Assembly (NCBI RefSeq): GCF_016031625.1
Contig: NZ_JACCHP010000008.1
Span: forward strand, 184,889-248,888
Reading direction: 5' to 3'
DNA from: Bradyrhizobium agreste
GTDB taxonomy: Bacteria > Pseudomonadota > Alphaproteobacteria > Rhizobiales > Xanthobacteraceae
Length of the DNA stretch: 64,000 bases
Made by a program: the position numbers and the translations under genes. Positions 31,017-40,492 of this stretch are shown piece by piece. Within the stretch, counting starts at the first letter, position 1, and every line of letters starts with the position of its first letter. The notes beneath the pieces were generated by a model, which was not told where the DNA came from, did not search any database, and was given only the letters and a program-made list of their open reading frames with translations.

Positions 31017-33037
31017 GGAAGCCTCCTTCGTCGCCGCTCTCCAGCCGATGTGAAGCCCATGCTTTCATAAAATGCGACCAGCCTCTCGGGGCCGGGACGG
31101 TCGGCCGAGGGAAGAGACACCTCGATCATGGGCCATCCCCGCGCCCGCGCCTCGCGGTCCACCGCAGCCAGAAGCCGTCTGCCATTTTGAGCCGAGCGAT
31201 AGCGCGAATCAACCCAGAGCTCCTGCAGGATTCCATAGTGGCCTGAAGCCCTGATCGCGGTGACCTGGGAGACGACCGCAATTCCGATCGTTTCGCCTCT
31301 CAGCACATTCTCCATGATCAAGGCGAACCCAAGCCGTGAATCCGTCGCCATTTGCCCAGCGACGCTGACTGCCGCTTGCGGATCGAATTGCGGTCCCGGT
31401 CCTCGGAGCTCCGTGAGAAGCTTATTGACACATTGTGCGATCGTGTTCCGGTCCTGGAATGTCGCGAGGCGGACACGATGCGCGGAATCGGGTACAACCT
31501 CCTCGCCAGCACCGTGATCCGCTCCATGGATCTCGACGCTATGATCCGGGTCGCCTGTCACGGCCTCGACAATCGCACGGATCGGCTGACGTGCCTTGAG
31601 GAGAATCTCTTCGAACTCGGCCTCGGGGTCGGACAACGCAACGATGGCCCCGCCGCAGCCGATGCTCAGGTGGCCCCCCCGGCAGATGATCGTCCGAATG
31701 ACGATATTCAGGTCTAGCTCGCCGCACACAGACAGATAGCCGATCGCGCCCGAATAGATTCCTCTCGGCGCCTCCTCCAGTTCATCGATAATCTTAAGGG
31801 TACGGATCTTAGGTGCGCCCGTCATCGACCCGCCCGGAAAGCTCGCAGAAATACAGCGGATGACATCGTCGGGTGACGACAATTCGCCACGGATGGTGCT
31901 GACCAGTTGGTGCACGGTCTTGTAGCTTTCGATGTGCATGAGGCTTGGCACATGAATACTTCCGATGCGGCAGACGCGACCAAGATCGTTCCTCATGAGG
32001 TCCACGATCATGAGATTTTCGGCCCGGCTCTTCTCGTCCAAGCGCAATTCTTCAGCGATCCGCTCATCTTCGTCCGGGACTTCGTGTCGAGGCGCGGTGC
32101 CCTTGATAGGCTTGGTCTCGACAACGAGGTTGCGATCGATCCGCAGGAATCTTTCCGGGGAAGAGCTGGCAACGCAAATATCTCCAAGTCTGAGGAAAGC
32201 GGAGTATGGGGCCGGATTTCTCCTCCTTAGGATCCGATAAAGGTTGAGCGGGTCGATCCCTGTTTTGACGGTGATCTCGTTGGTCAAACAGATCTCGTAG
32301 GTCTCGCCGGCTCGGATTTTGGAAAGGCATGTTTCGATGTTTTCCAAGTATCGGACGCGTCCCTGACGAAGCTTGAACTGAATTGGACCCCGATTTGCGT
32401 GGAGGGAGGACGGGCAGACGCTAGCGGCAGGTTCAATGCCTTGGATCTCCCGCTCGGTCTTGCTGACCCAAAGGGCAGCATCATCGGACAATGCGGTCTC
32501 GGTGTCGGGATAGAGCGCAACGATGTGGATACGGCCATTCTCATGATCAAAGGCGAGGAATCTTGTGCAGAAGATGAAGACTGCATCCGGATATTTCGAT
32601 TGTCGTGAGCTGACGCCGCAGGTGAGCGATTTCAGTTCATAGCCGAAATAGCCCACGTGGCCACCTTTGAAGGGAATGCCTCGCACATCAGCCTGATCTT
32701 TCAGCTTGTGCGCGGCACGTCTAACGGCGAGAAATTCGAAAATCGATTTGCAGATGATCATTGGTGATGCCTCGCCGTCGCGAGTGATCCCAATTTCCTG
32801 GCGAGATGCATCGTAGCATGCCAGATAGCTGCCCGGCCCGCCAAGCCCTCCCATGAAGGACCACCGCGACACGCCGGGCACCAGCATGCTGCTGTCCAGC
32901 CAGAAAGCAGGCTGCGCACCACCAAAGAGACGCACGAAAACATCCTCAGCGCTTGCCGTGCATGAGGTCGTTGAACTTCTCGCCCTATACGTCACCGTCT
33001 TAGAGAGAAGATTGCTGGCGCGCGGGACGTCCTCCAT
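31013..33037 (-). CDS. pabB: Aminodeoxychorismate synthase component I fused to a GNAT acetyltransferase
   Basis: About 674 residues from ATG 33037. Residues to about 480 are a chorismate-binding enzyme: VRYLENIETCLSKIRAGETYEI, the catalytic lysine motif KPIKGTAPR (Lys marks aminodeoxychorismate synthase; anthranilate synthase has PIAGT), LMIVDLMRNDLGRVC, and SFPGGSMTGAPKIRTLKIID. The last 155 residues are a GNAT domain (HRVRLATFQDRNTIAQ, ILQELWVDSRYRSAQNGRRLL, AFYESMGFTSAG). Such a fusion is unusual. It starts one base after the pabA stop. Confidence 0.88.
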   Translation of the reverse strand: MEDVPRASNLLSKTVTYRARSSTTSCTASAEDVFVRLFGGAQPAFWLDSSMLVPGVSRWSFMGGLGGPGSYLACYDASRQEIGITRDGEASPMIICKSIFEFLAVRRAAHKLKDQADVRGIPFKGGHVGYFGYELKSLTCGVSSRQSKYPDAVFIFCTRFLAFDHENGRIHIVALYPDTETALSDDAALWVSKTEREIQGIEPAASVCPSSLHANRGPIQFKLRQGRVRYLENIETCLSKIRAGETYEICLTNEITVKTGIDPLNLYRILRRRNPAPYSAFLRLGDICVASSSPERFLRIDRNLVVETKPIKGTAPRHEVPDEDERIAEELRLDEKSRAENLMIVDLMRNDLGRVCRIGSIHVPSLMHIESYKTVHQLVSTIRGELSSPDDVIRCISASFPGGSMTGAPKIRTLKIIDELEEAPRGIYSGAIGYLSVCGELDLNIVIRTIICRGGHLSIGCGGAIVALSDPEAEFEEILLKARQPIRAIVEAVTGDPDHSVEIHGADHGAGEEVVPDSAHRVRLATFQDRNTIAQCVNKLLTELRGPGPQFDPQAAVSVAGQMATDSRLGFALIMENVLRGETIGIAVVSQVTAIRASGHYGILQELWVDSRYRSAQNGRRLLAAVDREARARGWPMIEVSLPSADRPGPERLVAFYESMGFTSAGERRRRRLP

Positions 33038-33038
33038 T

Positions 33039-33683
33039 TCAGGCCCCCGCCATTGCTCTGAGCGGGGATGGGGCCGCGGACGAGGCGCACAGATCAGAGA
33101 GGAAGTTGGCAAAAAGTTCTCGTCCATATTGGGAGCAGATGGATTCCGGGTGAAACTGCACACCGTAGTGAGGCGCTTGCCGATGGCGTAGCCCCATAAT
33201 GACGCCATCCTCACACATAGCAGTACATTCAAGGCATTCCGGAAGATCACTTGTCACTGCCAGAGAATGGTATCTGGTCACATTGAAAGAGCGCGGCAGC
33301 CCTTCGAATAGGCCCGTCCCGGAGGTTGTGATGCTGCGGATCCGGCCATGGAGCGGCTCTGGTGCGCGGGCAACGGATGCACCATGAAAATAGGCAATGC
33401 ATTGATGTCCCAAGCACACGCCCAAGACCGGAACGGCGCTCCCGGCCAAAACATCCATCGTCGAGCCGACATCCTCGGAATTTTGAGGACTTCCTGGGCC
33501 GGGTGAGAGAATGATCCGGTCATGAGGTATTTTGCGGATTTCGCTCCATGGCACTGTGTTATCCAAGACAATGACTTCCCTGCCATTCACCTCGCCGACC
33601 ATTTGAGCAATGTTGAATGTAAAGGAGTCGAAATTGTCGATCAGGATCACCGATCTCCCAAAGCCTCTCTCGTTTGCTGGCAT
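33039..33683 (-). CDS. pabA: Aminodeoxychorismate synthase glutamine amidotransferase
   Basis: About 214 residues, class I glutaminase: LIDNFDSFTFNIAQM, ILSPGPGSP, nucleophile Cys in PVLGVCLGHQCI, and catalytic His/Glu in GVQFHPESI. It provides ammonia to the adjacent PabB. ATG 33683 (AGGAA 7 bases upstream) is preferred over an in-frame ATG at 33719. First gene of a leftward operon pabA, pabB-GNAT, amidohydrolase, mutase fragment, exporter fragment. Confidence 0.88.
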   Translation of the reverse strand: MPANERGFGRSVILIDNFDSFTFNIAQMVGEVNGREVIVLDNTVPWSEIRKIPHDRIILSPGPGSPQNSEDVGSTMDVLAGSAVPVLGVCLGHQCIAYFHGASVARAPEPLHGRIRSITTSGTGLFEGLPRSFNVTRYHSLAVTSDLPECLECTAMCEDGVIMGLRHRQAPHYGVQFHPESICSQYGRELFANFLSDLCASSAAPSPLRAMAGA

Positions 33684-33719
33684 CTTCATTTCCTGCTGCG
33701 CGCGGCTAATCCCATCCAA

Positions 33720-34813
33720 AGGAGAACTCCGCTGCGGTGAACGGCAGCGGCATGACCCAGCGTCGCCGTAGATGCGTGCTTCTCTGATCGGCCACGGCTC
33801 GAGAAGCCGCAGGGCGTTACTCTGCTGGATCCGACCTGAGCATGCTGTCTTTCTGCCGCTGACGTCAGCTCATTATGTCCATTGCGAGAGCCGACTTTGG
33901 TCGCTGCGAGATTCTTTTACCTGAGCTTGATCAGCCCAGCATTCGTTATCCGATTGTCTCCTATCTCTCATCTCGATCAATCACCAGCGCTGGCAGTTGA
34001 CGGGGGGCGCAAAGCTAGCGGGCTAAGATCCCGCCATATTGAAGAGGCTGCCATCGGCGCCCTCATCGTCTGAAGGCCAAGTAGATCGCGTTCGGCACGA
34101 ATGTCGGCGGAGAGTTCTTCTCGCTCGCCAGCTGCGGCAAGCGCAGCACGTTCGGAAGCCACCGCTTGTCGTCCCGCAACCGCTCGGCGGCTTCCGCCAT
34201 CGCGGGCTTCTTCAAGTAGACGAGTTGCGCGACCGACACGCCTACGCGGACGGCATCGACGATAACCGCCGTATCACCGATCCAAGGTAGTTTGCCCTGT
34301 CGGCTGCCCAGTGCGCCGCCATCTCCAGCGAGACCTCCTCGGAGAGCGCCGCGGCGCGCGTACGCGTCCGGTGACTTTCAATTACCCACAAATGCTCGAT
34401 TCGACCGTGATGGTCCGATCGAAAAATCTTGAACCAGATGAATCGCTTGTGATTCGTTGTCGGGCACCTAAATCGCGACGGCGAGGTGCCATGATCAGTT
34501 CAAGCGGAACCACGTGTCGTTGCTCGGCCAACCCGGATGATGGTGATGAAAGTCCGTCGAGCATCGCAACGACGTTCCAGCCGAGAGCCCCGCAGCCCTG
34601 GCAACCGGACTCCTGTTCGGCGGAAACCTCCCGCTACCTCGACGCTGCTTCTTGATCCGGCCGCAGGCCTGACGCCATCAACCCACAAGGGGTCGGCTTA
34701 CGCTGAAGCGTGCCGCCGCTTCGTCTTCGCTGCGCGGTGATTGCGGCCCACGCGCGGATTCATCGGGCGCCTGTCGCGCGGGGATGGTCCCGCCTCAGAC
34801 AGGAGCCGGACCG
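33720..34813. other. Decayed DNA without recognised gene
   Basis: Several short open frames (for example around 34040-34290 and 34500-34740) are rich in R, P and S and lack motifs. No RNA, repeat or IS end recognised. It must include the promoter of the leftward pab operon, which I could not identify. Confidence 0.4.
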
Positions 34814-35131
34814 ATGTCTCAAAGCCTTGCCTTCGCCAACGCATGGAACCTCGCCACTACCCTCATGGTCTACGTGGTTGTCTTCACCGGCATGGTCGGA
34901 TACGGCGTCATGCCGGCCACCGAACACGACGGCGATCCAGCCGATGCCATCCACGAATTCGATCCCTTTCCAATGAGGAAGGCACGCTTCAGATCGCTGG
35001 CCGGTGAGCGGAGGTTCCTTCGGATTTCTGCTCCACGTTGCTGCGATTTATGGCTATGCTGTCGGTTGCGCCGTGGTGGTGATGGAAGGCGCGACCGTCA
35101 GACCTTTATCTCACGGAGACCACCACCATGA
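34814..35131 (+). CDS. Small membrane protein, doubtful
   Basis: ATG 34814 with AGGAG 8 bases upstream opens MSQSLAFANAWNLATTLMVY then VVVFTGMVGYGVMPATEHDG, one clear membrane helix and an acidic stretch (DGDPADAIHEFDPF). After that the text becomes R/C-rich and probably out of frame, so the original protein was shorter or is frameshifted. Confidence 0.35.
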   Translation: MSQSLAFANAWNLATTLMVYVVVFTGMVGYGVMPATEHDGDPADAIHEFDPFPMRKARFRSLAGERRFLRISAPRCCDLWLCCRLRRGGDGRRDRQTFISRRPPP

Positions 35132-35560
35132 TCATCTTTGGACCACTGCTTGTTGTTGTTGGCGTCGGCTTTTTCTGCTGGCTGCTGTTCACGCTCGCTG
35201 TCCTCGCACTGCCCCTCTTCGTTGGCCTGACGATCGGCATCTGGGCCTTCCACACCGGCGCCGGAGTACTCGGCGGCACCGCGGCAGGGCTCGTGGCAGG
35301 CGGTGCAACCATTTGCATTGGGGCGACTCGCGCTCGCCTTCGTGCCATGGCCTTGGCTTAGACTCCTGATCATCCTCCTCTATGTCGCGCCCGCCACCGT
35401 CGCCGGTTACAGCGCCACGCACGGAATTGCCCAGATGGCGATGTCTTCAACCCTGTGGCAGACGGTTTTCCCCGGCCGTCGGGACCGGGGCCGCTAGCAT
35501 CACGGCCTTGGTCCGCTTCACCAAAATGGCCGCAGACGGACCAAAGACAGCCCTTGGCGG
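35128..35560 (+). pseudogene. Small polytopic membrane protein, frameshifted
   Basis: Reads MIIFGPLLVVVGVGFFCWLL, FTLAVLALPLFVGLTIGIWA and FHTGAGVLGGTAAGLVAGG, then shifts near 35310 to RLALAFVPWPWLRLLIILLY and VAPATVAGYSATHGIAQMAM, and again near 35460 to GTGAASITALVRFTKMA. Four likely membrane helices. I recall this hydrophobic family in rhizobial accessory DNA; function unknown. Confidence 0.6.
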
Positions 35561-35639
35561 GGGGCGGGTGAGATCGGTACCGGGGGGCTCGGCAATGATC
35601 GGCATGGGCAGTAGTTCTTGCGGTACTTGACCCAGCCAA

Positions 35640-35980
35640 GCGCGCCCGGTTGGCAAAACAGGACGAGACGACGCGCCGTCTGATGACGGTCCCGGGTGTT
35701 GGCGTCGTCTCGACGTAACCAATCTGGTGAAACTGACGCCAACGGCAAGATATCCCGATGGGGCGATCGGCTTCTCCGGACTTACCTGTTCGAGGCCGCA
35801 ACCGTTCTGCTGTACCGAACCAAGAAATGGTCTTGCCTCAAGGCTTGGGGCATGAAGCTCGCAAAGCGGATTGGCATGAGGAAGGCAAAGGTAGCCATTG
35901 CCCGGAAGATCGCCGTAATCCTGCACTGCATCTGGGTCGACGGCACATCGTTCGACTGGGGGCAAGCGAAGGAGGCCTAA
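35640..35980 (+). mobile_element. IS110-family transposase fragment
   Basis: 3' end of an IS110 (Transposase_20) gene: [14 protein letters not shown] in one frame, then [55 protein letters not shown] and [19 protein letters not shown] in another. The N-terminal RuvC-like half is missing and one frameshift is present, so it is inactive. Confidence 0.85.
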
Positions 35981-36783
35981 TCTTATTTTGCAAGTTCCTG
36001 GTCCGGTCCGACCGGACTGGCGATGTCCCGCTGGGACGGTGGTCGTGGTGACCTCGGTCAATCGGCTGGTGGCGGTTCGTCCGCACTCCGCTGCAAACGT
36101 TGAGGCGCCCGATCCGGACATCATCATGAGGCGCTCGCGACCTCGGAAAGGACCATGACCCCAGCTACGACATCAACCCAATAACGCTGAAGCCGGCAAC
36201 GACATCGACTACCGGATGCCGCTAGGAGATCGTCTCGCAATCCGCGATCGCTCCGTCTCCACAACCCCGACCAGCTCCGACGGAGCAATCGCTACCGGCG
36301 TGCCCCTGGAGAGAAAGAATGGCAGCTTGACAACAACCCGCAATTAAAGGGCCGATTGACAGGAGGAAATACTCAGTGGCAGGTCACGCGCAATAGACCA
36401 ACACGCCGCGCACGCCATCGATCGCATTTCGCCCAACGTGATTTTTTGCGGTGCGTCATAACTGACGATCGCGCCGATCGGACACAGTGTGAAGCCGCTA
36501 GCGATCGGGTGAGCAGGACCGCAAAAGCGCAATGGCTTGGTCAATCCACTTCGTCTGCGCTTTGGCGGAGGTGGTCGTTAAGTTTGATCAGGTGAGGTAA
36601 GGGGTTTCGTCACCCGAACTGACGGGCGACTTCGGCGGGATTTCAAGAGGTTTACGTTTCAGCATAGACAAAAGATAGGTAATGTGCGCCGGAAACCCGA
36701 GTCGGTCAAAAAGGAATATTCCCGTGCCAGAGATACTCCATTACCAATCTACGTTGAGTTGCGCTAAAAGCTGCCTTGAGTAG
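35981..36783. other. No recognised gene
   Basis: No coherent protein, RNA or repeat recognised. It probably contains the right end of the decayed IS110 element, but no border was identified. Confidence 0.35.
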
Positions 36784-36990
36784 CGAATTGCTAACAAGAC
36801 GCAGGACGCAAATACCAAGAGCGATCTTACTGCCGCCGCTAGGGCGTTGGGCGTCGCCGAAGATCGCATCGCAGCTCTAGAAGCCGTCATTAATGCGCTC
36901 GTGAAGAAAATTGGTCTCCAGCGTTCTGATATTGGATATCGCACCAGTGAGAAATTCTCAGAGACATTTGTGAAAGAGCTTCTTCGCTAG
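36784..36990 (+). pseudogene. Fragment of a small helical protein
   Basis: A frame open from 36784 to TAG 36990 reads NTKSDLTAAARALGVAEDRI, AALEAVINALVKKIGLQ and RTSEKFSETFVKELL, convincing amphipathic helices. There is no ATG or GTG at its start, so it is a 5'-truncated remnant or uses an odd start. It ends 43 bases before the 71-residue repeat protein. Confidence 0.4.
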
Positions 36991-37033
36991 GCTTACCAGG
37001 GGATAACGCACTTGCGTTTTCAGGGGAATTCAC

Positions 37034-37249
37034 ATGCACCGCAAAGCTACTGATGACCTGTTAGCCATAGTGCGCAATGGCGGAAGCCTGATCATGAACG
37101 GAAGTACTCGCCCGACCGATCAATTGGTCCAGATTGTTCGCAACGCTCGCTCCGACAGCCAAATCATCCTAACGAATATGGCAGATAGGCCGACGGGTGA
37201 GCTTCTTCAGATTGTTCGCAACGGAAGCGGGAGGGTCATTATATCCTAA
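37034..37249 (+). CDS. 71-residue protein of three internal repeats, unknown
   Basis: ATG 37034 has AGGGG 8 bases upstream. The protein is three tandem copies of about 24 residues, each with L-L/V-x-I-V-R-N followed by a short I-I/L-I-M strand: DDLLAIVRNGGSLIMNG, DQLVQIVRNARSDSQIILTN, GELLQIVRNGSGRVIIS. Units two and three share the DNA string CAGATTGTTCGCAAC. No known family; the alternating helix and strand pattern suggests a small repeat fold. Convergent with the next gene. Confidence 0.6.
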   Translation: MHRKATDDLLAIVRNGGSLIMNGSTRPTDQLVQIVRNARSDSQIILTNMADRPTGELLQIVRNGSGRVIIS

Positions 37250-37275
37250 GCTCTGGTGCTGGCACAGTTCGCGCC

Positions 37276-37668
37276 TCAGTCGAGCTTTAAGCGCCCCTTG
37301 AGCTGTGCAAGCTCGTCTTTCTGCCGTTGCGCGATTTCTTCTTGCTCCTGTCGTCTTCGGGTCTGCTCGTTCGCGTATGCACCGTAGGCTTGGTTTGTCT
37401 CAGCGATAATCTTCTTGAGCTCAGGGAGGTGGTCCTCCTCGAGTTCGTTCGGCATGCATACGATCTCCAAGGTGCGACCCGACACGGACGCACGCCGCTT
37501 CATCATGTAAATGTGTTGGCTCCAGGCATTGTTGAAATACTCCGCCCACTCGGACGGAGCGCTCTGCGACAACTTGAGCACGATCCGAACCAGTGCTCCT
37601 TGGCCCGATGGCCCTGTTGCCGCTTCGTCCAATTCAACGATTTTGATATCGGTCCAGTTGCTCGCCAT
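37276..37668 (-). CDS. Conserved hypothetical protein with coiled-coil tail
   Basis: 130 residues. The N-terminal half looks globular (WTDIKIVELDEAATG, ALVRIVLKLSQSAPSEWAEY, GRTLEIVCMPNELEEDHLPE). The C-terminal third is a charged helix (TRRRQEQEEIAQRQKDELAQ LKGRL) likely to form a coiled coil. GGGGTGG precedes the ATG. No function recognised; codon use looks normal and the frame is intact. Confidence 0.65.
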   Translation of the reverse strand: MASNWTDIKIVELDEAATGPSGQGALVRIVLKLSQSAPSEWAEYFNNAWSQHIYMMKRRASVSGRTLEIVCMPNELEEDHLPELKKIIAETNQAYGAYANEQTRRRQEQEEIAQRQKDELAQLKGRLKLD

Positions 37669-37807
37669 TGCCTACCACCCCTAAAGTGAATTAGCGCGGC
37701 GAACCTAAGCGCCGAGACGGCAGAAGGAAAGCGGGCAATTTGTCGGAATGAGCGTGTGACCGAATGTCGGAAATGACGTTCGGGATGGCGCTAAGTGATT
37801 GATTTTA

Positions 37808-37853
37808 TGGTGAGCGCGCCGGGGCTCAAACCCAGGACCCCGTAATTGAAAGA
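37808..37853 (-). other. tRNA-Lys-like 3'-half scar (candidate att site)
   Basis: On the minus strand: ACTTTCAATTACGGGG, then TCCTGGGTTTGAGCCC and CGGCGCGCTCACCA. This follows the 3' half of alphaproteobacterial tRNA-Lys (ACTTTTAATCAG..GGTCCTGGGTTCGAGTCCC..GCGCGCTCACCA) with about seven differences. No 5' half is present, as expected for an old integration scar. Confidence 0.55.
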
Positions 37854-38094
37854 AAAGTGCTCTTGGCATTTCCGTGAATGAAATCAATAGTTGCGGTTTA
37901 CAATCTAATCTCGCTTTGAACTCCAACGGGCTCTAAAAGAGAAGGTTTGTAAACCGCTATTCAGCCTTCTTGGCGGGGCCGGGACGTGCACACGGTGGCC
38001 CGACCCGCCTCGAGCAGCTTCATCGCCGATCCGGCGAGCCTAATTTCGAGACTTCTCTAGAGTTCGAACGATGGTTGCGCCCAAGAGGCGCTAA

Positions 38095-38258
38095 AAGCTG
38101 GAAGCAAACGCCACCGAGGACGAGCTTGCGGCCGAACGGGCCGTGGCCATGATGACGACCGTGCGCGGATTTACACGTAAGCGCCCCGAGCGTCAGACCT
38201 TCCCCGAGCATCCGCCAGCGCCATCCAGTCAGCGGTCACGCGCTTCGGCATCGGTTTG
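38095..38258 (+). mobile_element. IS66-family TnpC fragment
   Basis: The frame reads ATEDELAAERAVAMMTTVRG and FTRKRPERQTFPEH, the conserved N-terminal region of IS66 TnpC (D-E-L-A-A-E...R-K-R-P-x-R-x-x-F-P-E-H). The rest of the transposase is missing. Confidence 0.7.
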
Positions 38259-38716
38259 AGGACGAGGACGGACGGCCGGTGCCGCGGCCCTTCTGGCTGA
38301 GTTCGACGCGCTTCAAAGCATGTCGAATCGCGGTGTCGGTCAGGCTTGGCATGGCGCTTCTTGTTCCGCAACCGGGATCGGTCGGGGAGAAACGGGGAAT
38401 CATTTGCCGGGAGCGGCAAGCCGTTTTCTACCTCTTAAACCGCCCCCAATTTGCCAATACCGCCCCCACTACGCAATGCCAAAAATACGCAATTTTCCCA
38501 GCGTTTCAGCGTTCTTGTGCGTGATCCGGCGTGATCAAAAGAGGGCTAGTGGGGTTCATCCCAGCTAGCATTTGTTCGCGGACGATTCTGCTGCGTGGCC
38601 TGGAGCGGACGCCGCCAGATAGTCCGATGGCCGAACCGTTGACTGACGCTGAGCTGGTAACTCGCGGGGGCGTGGATCGATAGTTCCGCAGATCAAATCA
38701 AGCTGCAAGAGAGGGG
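38259..38716. other. Intergenic boundary, nothing recognised
   Basis: No gene or repeat seen. This is the transition from decayed mobile DNA to the intact catabolic region. Confidence 0.4.
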
Positions 38717-38750
38717 TTGACTCGTTCGAAACAATAAGTCTAGTTATGCA
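38717..38750 (+). promoter_or_regulatory. Promoter/operator of the Mo-hydroxylase operon
   Basis: TTGACT (38717-38722), 18 bases, then TAGTTA (38741-38746) fit a sigma-70 promoter. The block TTGACTCGT..CGAAA.., AATAAGTCTAGTTATGCA, GT.ACA recurs almost unchanged at 47543-47582 before the binding-protein gene beside the HxlR regulator, so it is the likely shared operator. Confidence 0.7.
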
Positions 38751-38779
38751 AGTGACAGGCGAGCCCGACCTCTGTCGAT

Positions 38780-39586
38780 ATGCTCAAGCCCGTCCCAGCC
38801 AGAGAGGCATTTGTGGAGGAAATTCGGGTCGAACGGCGAGACGGAATTGCGCACGTCGTTCTGAATCGTCCAACGGTAAGGAACGCCGTAACGCTCGCGA
38901 TGTGGCGCGAGCTTGCTGATATCTTCTCGGACTACGCCACCGATCGTGACGTCCGCGGCGTCATTTTGCGCGGCTCGGACTGGGACTTTTCTGTCGGCGC
39001 CGACATCTCCGAATTCGATCGTATCAGAGAAGACCGCCATCAGGCCGCCGCGTACGAAGTTGCGGTCGATTCCTGCTCGGGCGCGATTGCCGCGCTGGGA
39101 AAGCCTGTCGTCGCCGCGATCACTGGCTACTGCCTCGGAGGTGGCTGCCACCTTGCGCTCGCCTGCGATTTCCGTTTCGCCGATCGCAATACAACAATTG
39201 GTATTCCGTCGGCCAGGCTCTCAATCGTTTACGGTGTCAACAGTGTGCAGCGCCTGCTTGCACTCACCGGTCTGTCGAACGCCAAGAGGATACTTTATTC
39301 AGCAGACCGATTCCGAGCTGAACAAGCCATGCGGATGGGCCTGATCGACGAGCTTCACGACGACGTCGTCGGGGCCGCGGAAGAGTTCCTGCAACTCCTC
39401 GCCGTCAATGCGCCCCTGTCGATTGCTGGCGCAAAATTCATGCTGAATGGTCTCACCATGGGTAACGGCGCACTGGACCTCGCAACAGCACAGCGGCTCG
39501 TGGACGAAGCTTCTGACAGCATTGACTTCAAGGAAGGCCGTGAGGCCTTCGCGCAGAAGAGGCCGCCGCGGTTTCGAGGAGAATAG
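38780..39586 (+). CDS. Enoyl-CoA hydratase/isomerase family protein
   Basis: 268 residues of the crotonase fold. VRNAVTLAMWREL, LRGSDWDFSVGADISEFD (oxyanion loop) and ITGYCLGGGCHLALACDFRF are present; the second oxyanion Gly is in the GGG of CLGGGCH. First gene of a seven-gene operon with a molybdenum hydroxylase and an acyl-CoA ligase. It could hydrate an enoyl-CoA made by the AbfD-like dehydratase, or hydrolyse a thioester as HmfE does in furoate catabolism. A GTG at 38812 is an alternative start. Confidence 0.85.
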   Translation: MLKPVPAREAFVEEIRVERRDGIAHVVLNRPTVRNAVTLAMWRELADIFSDYATDRDVRGVILRGSDWDFSVGADISEFDRIREDRHQAAAYEVAVDSCSGAIAALGKPVVAAITGYCLGGGCHLALACDFRFADRNTTIGIPSARLSIVYGVNSVQRLLALTGLSNAKRILYSADRFRAEQAMRMGLIDELHDDVVGAAEEFLQLLAVNAPLSIAGAKFMLNGLTMGNGALDLATAQRLVDEASDSIDFKEGREAFAQKRPPRFRGE

Positions 39587-39622
39587 GTCGGATGAAGAAG
39601 GATTGGGATTTGGAGAGGGCCG

Positions 39623-40492
39623 ATGAAGCCGACCAAGTTTGACTATGTCTCTCCATCGACCGTGGAGGCGGTGATCGAGGCTTTAGTTGCCTCGAACGGA
39701 GATGGAAAGCTGCTCGCTGGGGGGCAGAGCTTATTGCCGCTCCTCAACTTCCGGATGGCACGACCTTCGGTTCTGATCGACCTCAACCGCATCGAAGGGC
39801 TTTCCTATATCAAGGACCGGGGAGACCGCATCGCGATCGGAGCGCTGACCCGTCATCGTGACATCGAACTTTCGCCACTCATCGCTTCGAAGCTTCCCGT
39901 CATGTCGGCCGCGATGCGGCATGTGGCTCACCTGGCTATCCGCAATCGCGGCACCATCGGCGGCAGCCTATCCCATGCGGATCCCGCCGCCGAGCTGCCG
40001 ATGCTAGCGGTATTCTATGATGCGACGGTATTAATCCGCGGACCGCACGGGCTCAGGATGGTCGCCGCGGAGGAGTTCTTTGTCGATGCTCTGACGAGTT
40101 GTCTGAAACCCGACGAGATTGTTGTGGAAGTAGAGTTTCCGGTCCTCGACCACGGCGGGTGGGCATTCGAAGAGATCGCCCGCCGCTTTGGCGACTTCGC
40201 GCTGGCGAGCATCGCTCTCTCCGTTCGCCGCACGGGGGGCGGACTTGAGGGTGCGCGCATCGCGGTAATGGGGGTGGCCGACACTCCGGTGCGCTTGAAG
40301 CAGGCCGAGCGGGAGCTCGTTGCATTACCGTTGGACGAGCAGGCTCCGGAACTTTGTTCCGAGATTATAGCCTCAAAGGTTTCGCCGAACGACGATCTTC
40401 ATGCATCGGGTGAGTACCGCATGCATCTCTTGAAACATCTGTCGAGGCGCGCATTGCGCACGGCTCTCGCATCGACGGACCAAACCGCATGA
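39623..40492 (+). CDS. Molybdenum hydroxylase FAD-binding subunit (CoxM/CutM type)
   Basis: 289 residues. FAD motifs LLAGGQSLLPLLNFRMARP near residue 32 and RNRGTIGGSLSHADPAAELP near residue 107 are typical of the medium subunit of xanthine dehydrogenase/CO dehydrogenase-family enzymes. GGAG precedes the ATG; the ATGA of the next gene overlaps. It passes electrons from the Fe-S subunit to an acceptor. Confidence 0.92.
   Translation: MKPTKFDYVSPSTVEAVIEALVASNGDGKLLAGGQSLLPLLNFRMARPSVLIDLNRIEGLSYIKDRGDRIAIGALTRHRDIELSPLIASKLPVMSAAMRHVAHLAIRNRGTIGGSLSHADPAAELPMLAVFYDATVLIRGPHGLRMVAAEEFFVDALTSCLKPDEIVVEVEFPVLDHGGWAFEEIARRFGDFALASIALSVRRTGGGLEGARIAVMGVADTPVRLKQAERELVALPLDEQAPELCSEIIASKVSPNDDLHASGEYRMHLLKHLSRRALRTALASTDQTA

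Noticed and set aside
31013..33037. Annotation as anthranilate synthase component I
   Set aside because: The active-site motif is PIKGT with Lys, as in aminodeoxychorismate synthase, not PIAGT as in TrpE.
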